Below are positions 15,259 to 20,736 of a stretch of 20,736 bases of DNA, in pieces. Position numbers and translations under genes: made by a program. The notes beneath the pieces were generated by a model. It was not told the DNA's origin. It searched no databases and saw only the letters and a program-made list of their open reading frames with translations. This DNA comes from FEN-727 sp036508635. GTDB lineage: Bacteria; Actinomycetota; Geothermincolia; Fen-727; Anoxymicrobiaceae. The stretch spans positions 1 to 20,736 of the forward strand of contig DATCGY010000167.1 of NCBI GenBank assembly GCA_036508635.1. Direction: 5' to 3'. Numbering within the stretch: position 1 is the first letter of the stretch; every line of letters begins with the position of its first letter.

Positions 15259-15323
15259 ACACCATGCGCGACCGCTTTATGGCTCCGGGGTGCTGGCTGC
15301 GGGCGTAGAGCGTATGTATGTAA

Positions 15324-15329
15324 TATAAT
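15324..15329 (+). promoter_or_regulatory. -10 box of the cation-transport operon
   Basis: A perfect TATAAT in an AT-rich patch. No convincing -35 box lies 16-18 bases upstream. The expected start near 15336 would give a leader of about 210 bases before the MgtE-like start at 15546. Confidence 0.5.
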
Positions 15330-15366
15330 GTTTTCTGTATTTGCTTCCTACGATGGGGAAGCGAGT

Positions 15367-15474
15367 GTGAAGGACCAGATGGTCGAGAGCGATAAATCTG
15401 ACAAACAAATAGGCAAGCGGGTTGAGATTTCTCCTGCATGGCTCTCTTCTGGGAGGGGTTCTGCCTTGATTTGA
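15367..15474 (+). CDS. Possible 35-codon leader ORF
   Basis: GTG 15367 opens 35 codons ending at TGA 15472. The product is hydrophilic with a short C-terminal hydrophobic end (KDQMVESDKSDKQIGK, then EISPAWLSSG). GGGGAAG (15355-15361) is 5 bases upstream and lies partly in the right arm of the first leader hairpin, so its translation could be structure-controlled. The ORF spans the long-range helix and the antiterminator strand, and ends 25 bases before the terminator. This is the geometry of a leader peptide. I recognise no homologue, and chance occurrence cannot be excluded. Confidence 0.35.
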   Translation: MKDQMVESDKSDKQIGKRVEISPAWLSSGRGSALI

Positions 15475-15498
15475 TTTTCAGGGATGGGTGACGGCAAT

Positions 15499-15521
15499 GC
15501 CCTCTTCCCGGGGGCTTTTTT
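15499..15521 (+). terminator. Intrinsic terminator in front of the MgtE-like gene
   Basis: GCCCTC (15499-15504), loop TTCCC, GGGGGC (15510-15515), six base pairs with one G-U, followed by six T. It lies 24 bases before the MgtE-like start codon and downstream of the operon's -10 box, so it should work as an attenuator rather than as the end of the merR transcript only. Confidence 0.75.
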
Positions 15522-15545
15522 GTCGCCCCGAGACGGAGGCATGAT

Positions 15546-17351
15546 GTGCCGTATCTGAGCACCGTGCTTGGAAAGAAAATACGCAACAGTGACGGGGTCC
15601 TGATAGGCCGCCTCGAAGACGTAGTCGCCGAGCCCGCCGGAAAATTTCCGATCGTCAGGGGAATAGAAGCCGGCACAGGGCGAGGCCGCGGGAGGCGGTG
15701 TTTTTATATTCCCTGGTCGCAGGTGAGGGAATGGCGCGAGGATTCAATACTGGTCGGACCGGGGGATGGTGCTTCCCTGGACGAGAGCTGCGTGTTCCTC
15801 GCCCGGGATCTCCTGGACAAGCAGATGGTCGACATGAACGGCTACAAGATAATCCGGGTAAGCGACATACGCCTTGCATGGTCGGGCCGGCAGCTTCGGG
15901 TTATCGGAGCCGATGTCGGAGTCCTTGCGTTCCTGCGGAGACTGGGGTTGGGGTTCATCGCCGAATGGCTTCGCGACATGCGCGGGGCGTACGTCAAAGA
16001 GCGAATAATCCCGTGGAACCTGGTCTCACCCGTAGAGCCCATGCCGTACGACGTAAGGCTTCGCGTCCCTTACAGGGAGTACCTAGAGATACACCCGTCG
16101 GACATAGCTGACATAATCGAGCAGCTCGATGTCGATCAGCGTGCCAAGGTACTGGCCCTGGTCGACGACCCCAAGGCAGCAGAGGTACTCCCGCAGATAA
16201 TCCCTGCGATACGTTCGGCGGTCGCGGCTGACATCGACGACGAGCGCATGGCGGACCTCCTAGAGATAATGCCTCCGGACGAGGCTGCCGACATACTTGG
16301 CTCGCTGGCGCGAGAGAAGGCGCAGGCGCTGCTCTCGCTGATGGGCATCGACGAGGCGTCGGCCGTCGTCGAGCTGCTCGGTTACGAGCCTTCCACAGCC
16401 GGCGGAAGGATGACCACGGAGTATGTCGCGGTTCCCGACTACGTGACCGCAGGGCAGACGATCGAGCTACTCCGCGAGGTCGGACACGAGGCTGAGACGA
16501 TCTACTACATCTACGTTCTGGACAGGGAGGGACACCTGTCCGGTGTGCTATCGCTCAGAGACGTGCTGCGAGCTCCCGATGACGAGGTGGTCGGACGCAT
16601 CATGCTTCATGACGCAATAACGGCCGAAGTCGATGACGACCAGGAGGTTGTAGCCGAGAAACTGACGAGGTACAACCTGCTGGCGCTCCCGGTTGTCGAC
16701 AACGACCACGTCCTCAAAGGCATCGTTACGGTCGACGACGCGATAGACGTCATCAAGGAAGAGTCCACGGAGGACTTCTCGCAGCTATCCGGCGTTCCGT
16801 TCGAGAACGAAGGCAGACCGATTGCGGACGCTCTCGACGCGCGCCGGTGGGCCGGCATACTCCTGACGTTCATAGGCGGCATAGCCGCGACGGCGATATT
16901 CGGGATATTCCGCAAGGAGTTCGTTACGGCTCTTGCGCTCGTGTACCTCGTGCCACTTGCTCTTCGTTCGTCACACGACGTATCCGTCTGGTCCCTTGCC
17001 ATGTCCGTCAGAGACGTCCCCGAGGAGGGCCTGGAGGGCACGGGTTACGCAAGGTTCCTCGCGCGCGAGTACCTGCACTCACTAGCCGCGGCTCTGCTGA
17101 TAAGCGTCCTGGGGTTCGGGCTCGGGCTCGTATGGACGAGCGCGAGGGTTCCCCTGTTCGCAGGGGCCGCCGGCCTCTTCACCGCGATCGCATTGGCCGG
17201 CGTTATGGGGCTTGTCATCCCGATAATCATCAAGCGTGCAAGGTTGGACCCGGTCCTCGGCCCCGGCCGGCTGCTCGGTGTCTCGGTCATGGCGGTTTCT
17301 ATGCTCGCTTTCCTGGTCGTCAGCGGCATACTGGTCAGAGCCCTGGGGTGA
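15546..17351 (+). CDS. MgtE-like transporter with N-terminal tandem PRC-barrels, divergent pore
   Basis: A 601-residue fusion. Order: PRC-barrel 1 (1-75), PRC-barrel 2 (83-165, ending ERIIPWNLVSPVE), MgtE N superhelical domain (~175-282, with MPPDEAADILGSL), CBS pair (~283-410, starting STAGGRMTTEYV) and a five-helix MgtE membrane domain (~433-600). The soluble parts match Mg2+-gated MgtE channels, but the pore does not. The family's GGN-x-G-x-Q stretch is replaced by YLVPLALRSSHDVSVWSLAM (467-486). In the last helix, LDPVLGPGRLLGVSVMAVSM (568-586) lacks the Asp that coordinates Mg2+. So the cargo is uncertain; it could be a cation sensor or a transporter of altered selectivity. GTG 15546 has GGAGG six bases upstream. 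Confidence 0.88.
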   Translation: MPYLSTVLGKKIRNSDGVLIGRLEDVVAEPAGKFPIVRGIEAGTGRGRGRRCFYIPWSQVREWREDSILVGPGDGASLDESCVFLARDLLDKQMVDMNGYKIIRVSDIRLAWSGRQLRVIGADVGVLAFLRRLGLGFIAEWLRDMRGAYVKERIIPWNLVSPVEPMPYDVRLRVPYREYLEIHPSDIADIIEQLDVDQRAKVLALVDDPKAAEVLPQIIPAIRSAVAADIDDERMADLLEIMPPDEAADILGSLAREKAQALLSLMGIDEASAVVELLGYEPSTAGGRMTTEYVAVPDYVTAGQTIELLREVGHEAETIYYIYVLDREGHLSGVLSLRDVLRAPDDEVVGRIMLHDAITAEVDDDQEVVAEKLTRYNLLALPVVDNDHVLKGIVTVDDAIDVIKEESTEDFSQLSGVPFENEGRPIADALDARRWAGILLTFIGGIAATAIFGIFRKEFVTALALVYLVPLALRSSHDVSVWSLAMSVRDVPEEGLEGTGYARFLAREYLHSLAAALLISVLGFGLGLVWTSARVPLFAGAAGLFTAIALAGVMGLVIPIIIKRARLDPVLGPGRLLGVSVMAVSMLAFLVVSGILVRALG

Positions 17352-17383
17352 ATCAGACTCCTACGACCGATCGGAGTTGACCC

Positions 17384-18664
17384 GTGGTCCGAGATGACAA
17401 GCCGTCCATAGCCCAGAGGATAAAGGGGAGCAACCTTGGCCCTCTGCTCGCCGTGCTCGGACCCGGCATCATAGTAAGCATGGTCGATAACGATGCCGGG
17501 GGTATCGCCACTTACTCGGTCGCGGGAGCCAAGTACGGATACGCAATACTCTGGATAATGATCCCGACCGCAGTCCTTCTCTACATGGTCCAGGAGATGA
17601 ACGCGAGGATGGGTATCGTGACTGGAAAGGGGCTCGCTTCGCTCATCCGCGAGCGCTTCTCTTTCAGGTTGACCGCTCTCATCATGATCGCGATGCTCCT
17701 CGCGAACTTCGCGAACACCGTGTCGGAGTTCGCGGGCATTGCCGCAAGCTCCGAGATCTTCGGAATCCGCTACTACATAGCCGTGCCCATCGCGGCCGCC
17801 GCCATATGGTGGCTTGTGCTCAAGGGCAGCTACAAAGTCGTCGAAAAAGTGTTCCTGCTCGTTAGCCTGGTCTACGTCGCTTATATCATCTCGGCTTTCC
17901 TCGCCAAGCCTGATTGGGCCGACGTCGCCAAAGGCTTCCTGGTACCGAGCGGCAGCATGAACGTTACATTCATTGTGATGGTAGTAACAATCATAGGCAC
18001 CACCATCGCCCCCTGGATGCAGTTCTACCAGCAGTCTTCGGTCGTTGACAAGGGGCTCGACGTAAGCCAGCTAGGCTACGAGAGGATAGACACGGCCATA
18101 GGCACGGTCTTCCTTGTCATCGCCGCAGCGGCGATCATGATCGCCTGTGGAGCTGCGTTTTTCAACAATCCGAACGTGGGCGCCACGCATATTACTTCCG
18201 CGGAGCAGGCGGCCGTCGCGCTGAAACCCATAGCCGGGCAGTACGCGTCGTACCTTTTCGCCTTCGGGCTGCTCGCCGCATCCATATTCGCAGCCTCGAT
18301 ACTTCCGCTCACGACCGCCTACACCGTCTGCGAGGCCTTCGGCTGGGAGTACGGGATCGATCGTACGTTCCGCCAGGCACCCAAGTTCTATACCGTCTAC
18401 ACGTCTTTCATAGTCGGAGGGGCCGCCCTGGTACTGATTCCAAAGATGCCGCTGATCACACTGATGATCTTTTCACAGACGATAATGGGATTGCTGCTCC
18501 CAATAGTGCTCACATGCATGCTCAAGATAATAAGAGACAGGGACGTAATGGGTGACTACGTCAACGGCGATACTTACAATACTATCGCATGGATAGCGGT
18601 GTTCTTTCTGTATTTCCTGGATACGTGGCTGGTTGTCGCGAGTATTATTCCCATTGGCCGTTAG
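17384..18664 (+). CDS. Nramp-family divalent metal transporter, atypical metal site
   Basis: A 426-residue polytopic protein with about 11 hydrophobic segments. It begins LGPGIIVSMVDNDAGGIATYSVAGAKYGY, clearly Nramp TM1. Asp37 of the DPGN motif is kept, but the motif reads D-A-G-G (37-40), so the metal-binding Asn is Gly. In TM6 the usual A-x-x-M-P-H is GTTIAPWMQFYQQ (205-217), so the Met that selects transition metals is Ala and the His is Trp. Loss of this Met is reported for Nramp-related Mg2+ transporters (NRMTs), so Mg2+ or Mn2+ is a reasonable inferred cargo, supported by the MgtE-like neighbour. GTG 17384 has CGGAG upstream and lies 32 bases after the previous stop. Confidence 0.9.
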   Translation: MVRDDKPSIAQRIKGSNLGPLLAVLGPGIIVSMVDNDAGGIATYSVAGAKYGYAILWIMIPTAVLLYMVQEMNARMGIVTGKGLASLIRERFSFRLTALIMIAMLLANFANTVSEFAGIAASSEIFGIRYYIAVPIAAAAIWWLVLKGSYKVVEKVFLLVSLVYVAYIISAFLAKPDWADVAKGFLVPSGSMNVTFIVMVVTIIGTTIAPWMQFYQQSSVVDKGLDVSQLGYERIDTAIGTVFLVIAAAAIMIACGAAFFNNPNVGATHITSAEQAAVALKPIAGQYASYLFAFGLLAASIFAASILPLTTAYTVCEAFGWEYGIDRTFRQAPKFYTVYTSFIVGGAALVLIPKMPLITLMIFSQTIMGLLLPIVLTCMLKIIRDRDVMGDYVNGDTYNTIAWIAVFFLYFLDTWLVVASIIPIGR

Positions 18665-18681
18665 GCAAGGAGGTGCCACTC

Positions 18682-19269
18682 TTGAAAGAGAAGCGGTCTA
18701 TCAGTTTCAGAGACCTGATTCGGGTTAAGGTGTTCGACGCCGAAGGGAAGCACATCGGCCACATACAGGACATGGCTATCGAGAAAGAGCTTGGGAGCCA
18801 GGTGGTCGAATATCTTGCGGTGCACCTTCTCTGGACCGACAAGGTCGGCGACATAGAGCTCGTTCGGAGCGTTGAGGACCTGGTTCTCCTGCTGCCCTGG
18901 ACGGCGGTCGCCGGCATCGAAGAGGATGCCGCCAGGCTCAGCGTGTCGCACCCGGATCTCGTGCCCGTGACCGCCCGTGACAAGTGGCTCATCAGGAGGG
19001 ATATCCTCGACCGGCAGATGCTCGATACGAGCGGCAACAGGATACAGCGCGTGGATGATGTGCTGTTGGCGGTGGAGCAGGGCGTCTTCACGATACACGG
19101 GCTGGAGGTCAGTAAGAGCTTCTTCCTGGCGAGCTCCAACCTCAGGAACTATATCGGTCGCCTGCGCAAGAAGTATGCGTCCCAACACGAGCCGGAAGTG
19201 ATTCCCTGGGAAGCGGTCAAGTGTATCGAGGACGATGTCGTGGTGATAGGGGAGAGGGTCGGTGACTGA
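18682..19269 (+). CDS. Tandem PRC-barrel protein
   Basis: A soluble 195-residue protein of two PRC-barrel domains. The first (about 6-90) starts ISFRDLIRVKVFDAEGKHIG; the second (about 100-190) has RRDILDRQMLDTSGNRIQRVDDV and ends EVIPWEAVKCIEDD. It is a paralogue of residues 1-165 of the MgtE-like protein, which has ARDLLDKQMVDMNGYKIIRVSDI and ERIIPWNLVSPVE in the same places. TTG 18682 is chosen, 8 bases after the strong AAGGAGG (18667-18673). The frame is open into the Nramp gene, but GTG 18673 overlaps the ribosome site. It follows Nramp by 17 bases. PRC-barrels mediate protein or RNA contacts, so an adaptor role is plausible but unproven. Confidence 0.85.
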   Translation: MKEKRSISFRDLIRVKVFDAEGKHIGHIQDMAIEKELGSQVVEYLAVHLLWTDKVGDIELVRSVEDLVLLLPWTAVAGIEEDAARLSVSHPDLVPVTARDKWLIRRDILDRQMLDTSGNRIQRVDDVLLAVEQGVFTIHGLEVSKSFFLASSNLRNYIGRLRKKYASQHEPEVIPWEAVKCIEDDVVVIGERVGD

Positions 19270-19274
19270 ACCTG

Positions 19275-19304
19275 TTGTTGTCCCGAGGAACCCGGTGCTA
19301 TACT
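19275..19304 (+). promoter_or_regulatory. Promoter candidate upstream of the carboxypeptidase gene
   Basis: TTGTTG (19275-19280), 18 bases, then TATACT (19299-19304) preceded by TG and one base, an extended -10 element. Its expected start near 19311 lies upstream of the 19331-19364 terminator, so that hairpin would be in this transcript's leader. Confidence 0.5.
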
Positions 19305-19330
19305 CAACATCTAATAAATATGGCACGCCC

Positions 19331-19364
19331 AGGACCGATTGCAGCGCACCGGTCTTGATTTTTT
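19331..19364 (+). terminator. Intrinsic terminator between the PRC gene and the carboxypeptidase gene
   Basis: AGGACCG (19331-19337) pairs with CGGTCTT (19350-19356), seven pairs with one G-U. TGC-AGC-GCA inside the loop can extend the hairpin. T-rich GATTTTTT follows to 19364. It may end the cation-transport operon, but a promoter lies just upstream of it, so it may also attenuate the next gene. Confidence 0.65.
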
Positions 19365-19389
19365 ATCATTTCGCCGTGAGCTCTGGAAT

Positions 19390-20736
19390 ATGAAGAAGGT
19401 TTACACAGATAGGAATGAAGGGGGAAGGCGCAGCCGTCGGAGGGCGAAGCTGTACGGGACTACTGTAAGAAGTACCCGTACCGCGGAGAAGCAAGCCCGC
19501 GGCAAGCCGGATCCAACCGCTTCTCTTACCCGAAATGATGCCAGGGTGCAGGTTGGATCCGACCCCGCACAACCCGGTGCAACCACCTCCATCTCGAAGC
19601 GAACCGCCAGAAAGCGCTCGCGCTCGAGGGCCCGTTCGGCGAGGCGCGCCCAGGCTGCCAGGGCGCGTGCAAAAGCTCGCAGGGGCGTCACCTGGTATGC
19701 CATGCGCGTACTGGCGGTCCTGCTTGCGCTCACTGTCCTGCTGTTCGGAATATCATGCATGCTGGTCATTGGCGGCTCGAGCGTAGGCACAGCCGTGGCC
19801 GAGACACAGCGCGAGGTAAAGGCGCCTTCCGGCCAGAGGCCGAGCCCACCCGGCTTGTTTGCAAACGCCGCCATTCTCGTCGATGCCGAGAGCGGTCGAG
19901 TGCTCTACGAAAAGAATCCCCACGTACAACTGCCGATCGCCAGCACGACCAAGATAATGACTGCACTGGTGGTCAGGGACAGGCTCAAGCTGAATGATAT
20001 CGCAACGATTTCAAAGGAGGCGGCGAACGTTGGCGAGCAATCCGTCGGATTGGTCGCGGGTGAGAAGATAAAGGTCGAAGACCTGCTGTGGGCACTACTC
20101 GTGTTATCCGCTAACGACGCCGCTTATGCTCTCGCGCAGCAGACGGCCGGGACCATCCCGGCATTCGCCGATATGATGAACAAGAAAGCCAAGGAACTGG
20201 GCGCGAACGACAGCCATTTCATGAACCCTCACGGGCTAGACCAGTCGGGGCACTATTCCAGCGCGTACGACCTTTCGGTCATGGGCAGGGCACTCTTGAA
20301 GGACCCGGTCCTGGCGAAGATGGTGGGCACCAAGCGCCACAGCATTCCAATGCCTACCGGACATAGCGGCGATCTCACGCTATACGGGCACAACGAGATA
20401 CTTGACGTCTACCCCGGCGCCAACGGCATAAAGACGGGGTATACCGGAAAGGCGGGGTTCTGCCTTGTGGCATCGGCCACGAAGGACGAGAAAACACTGG
20501 TATCGGTTGTCCTGAACAGCACTCACAGGGCGAGCGATACCACCGCTCTCTTCAACTACGGTTTCGCTTCGACCGAGAAGATAGTGTTTGTCAAAGCCGG
20601 ACAGAAGTTGGGGACGAGCCGCGTATCCGCTTTCCCGCGTCGCTACGTCAGCGTCGTGGCGCAACACGACATGGGAGCGCTGGCGGTCATGGGCTCGGGT
20701 GACGTCTACCTAATAAGGACCACAGTAGTAAAGCAG
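19390..20736 (+). CDS. D-alanyl-D-alanine carboxypeptidase (3' end outside window)
   Basis: A DacA/PBP5-type serine peptidase that trims pentapeptide side chains of peptidoglycan outside the membrane. All three active-site motifs are present: S-x-x-K as IASTTKIMTAL, S-x-N as LVLSANDAAYAL, and K-T-G as GIKTGYTGKAGFC. NPHGLDQSGHYSSAYDL is also typical. From ATG 19390 there are ~98 cytoplasmic residues extremely rich in Arg, Lys, Ala and Ser, then one membrane segment (MRVLAVLLALTVLLFGISCM). ATG 19702 would instead give a classic signal peptide ending near AVA-E. Ribosome sites are weak at both; the open frame and codon composition favour 19390 slightly. The window ends in the C-terminal domain; no stop is seen. 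Confidence 0.88.
   Translation, partial: MKKVYTDRNEGGRRSRRRAKLYGTTVRSTRTAEKQARGKPDPTASLTRNDARVQVGSDPAQPGATTSISKRTARKRSRSRARSARRAQAARARAKARRGVTWYAMRVLAVLLALTVLLFGISCMLVIGGSSVGTAVAETQREVKAPSGQRPSPPGLFANAAILVDAESGRVLYEKNPHVQLPIASTTKIMTALVVRDRLKLNDIATISKEAANVGEQSVGLVAGEKIKVEDLLWALLVLSANDAAYALAQQTAGTIPAFADMMNKKAKELGANDSHFMNPHGLDQSGHYSSAYDLSVMGRALLKDPVLAKMVGTKRHSIPMPTGHSGDLTLYGHNEILDVYPGANGIKTGYTGKAGFCLVASATKDEKTLVSVVLNSTHRASDTTALFNYGFASTEKIVFVKAGQKLGTSRVSAFPRRYVSVVAQHDMGALAVMGSGDVYLIRTTVVKQ
19452..19481 (+). repeat. Imperfect 10-bp inverted repeat in the carboxypeptidase 5' region
   Basis: GTACGGGACT (19452-19461) and AGTACCCGTAC (19471-19481) are complementary apart from one bulged A, around a 9-base loop. 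It lies in the part that encodes the basic tail if ATG 19390 is the start. Confidence 0.6.
19508..19561 (+). repeat. Perfect 11-bp inverted repeat in the carboxypeptidase 5' region
   Basis: CGGATCCAACC (19508-19518) and GGTTGGATCCG (19551-19561) are exact reverse complements separated by 32 bases. It follows the 19452-19481 repeat, so two sizeable hairpins lie before the membrane-segment codons. Confidence 0.6.

Larger units (their letters stand above)
15336..15521 (+). ncRNA. Structured attenuator leader upstream of the MgtE-like gene
   Basis: Helices seen by eye: GCTTCC/GGAAGC (15343-15348 with 15357-15362); GACC/GGTC (15373-15376 with 15381-15384); and a nested long-range pair GAGAGC/GCTCTC (15385-15390 with 15441-15446) enclosing AAATCT/AGATTT (15394-15399 with 15425-15430). 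GGGAGGGG (15451-15458) can then pair over all eight positions, two of them G-U, with CTCTTCCC (15502-15509). That is the left arm and loop of the terminator, so it would act as antiterminator. It does not resemble the M-box or yybP-ykoY consensus as I remember them. A riboswitch or a leader-peptide attenuator are both possible. Type inferred, not demonstrated. Confidence 0.5.

Noticed and set aside
15336..15530. T-box, guanidine-II (mini-ykkC), M-box and yybP-ykoY leaders considered for the 15336-15521 element
   Set aside because: GGGTGACGG only loosely resembles the T-box motif. The ACGA in the first hairpin loop is not flanked as in mini-ykkC. The conserved cores of the M-box and yybP-ykoY were not found by eye.
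19535..19786. Alternative + strand frame beginning in the carboxypeptidase 5' region
   Set aside because: It overlaps, in another frame, the codons of the membrane segment of a clear D,D-carboxypeptidase and has no motifs.

Overview
This window looks like core chromosome from a GC-rich, probably deep-branching member of the Actinomycetota. Every convincing gene is on the + strand, and GTG and TTG starts are common. The assignment rests on gene content and order, not on a marker phylogeny. It uses sepF-proC-divIVA in the arrangement seen beside actinobacterial cell-division clusters, a GarA/OdhI-type FHA protein followed by an Rv1828/FtsR-like MerR regulator, and recA-recX. RNase Y is also present. 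No rRNA, tRNA, CRISPR array, insertion sequence or phage gene was seen.

Layout. (1) 1-2591: the end of sepF, proC, divIVA and a small DUF167/YggU protein, i.e. septum and polar growth functions. (2) 2611-6587: a promoter, then thpR-recA-recX in an overlapping run, an AT-richer gap with a strong palindrome, and rny (RNase Y), whose best start appears to be a non-canonical AUU. (3) 6664-8727: a GHKL ATPase with no kinase core and a membrane-anchored protein, neither of known function. (4) 8728-10683: a regulatory gap, a DUF948 protein and miaB (tRNA modification). (5) 10686-12399: a nicotinamidase-like hydrolase and nicotinate phosphoribosyltransferase, a two-step NAD salvage pair. (6) 12447-15258: a LipM-type octanoyltransferase, two small charged proteins, a zinc-ribbon/GarA fusion and the FtsR-like MerR regulator. 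This joins lipoate attachment, control of 2-oxoglutarate metabolism and control of division. (7) 15259-19269: a structured attenuator leader with a possible 35-codon ORF, then a PRC-PRC-MgtE_N-CBS-MgtE protein, an Nramp-family transporter and a free tandem-PRC protein. (8) 19270-20736: a promoter, a terminator and the start of a D-Ala-D-Ala carboxypeptidase with an unusual basic N-terminal region, cut by the window end.

The most unusual part is region 7. Both membrane proteins have lost residues that define metal selectivity in their families: the MgtE pore Asp, and the Nramp DPGN Asn and TM6 Met. The free PRC protein is a paralogue of the N-terminus of the MgtE-like protein. The operon is preceded by an RNA leader with a visible terminator and a competing antiterminator. 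I infer a divalent-cation module controlled by an attenuator that I do not recognise.
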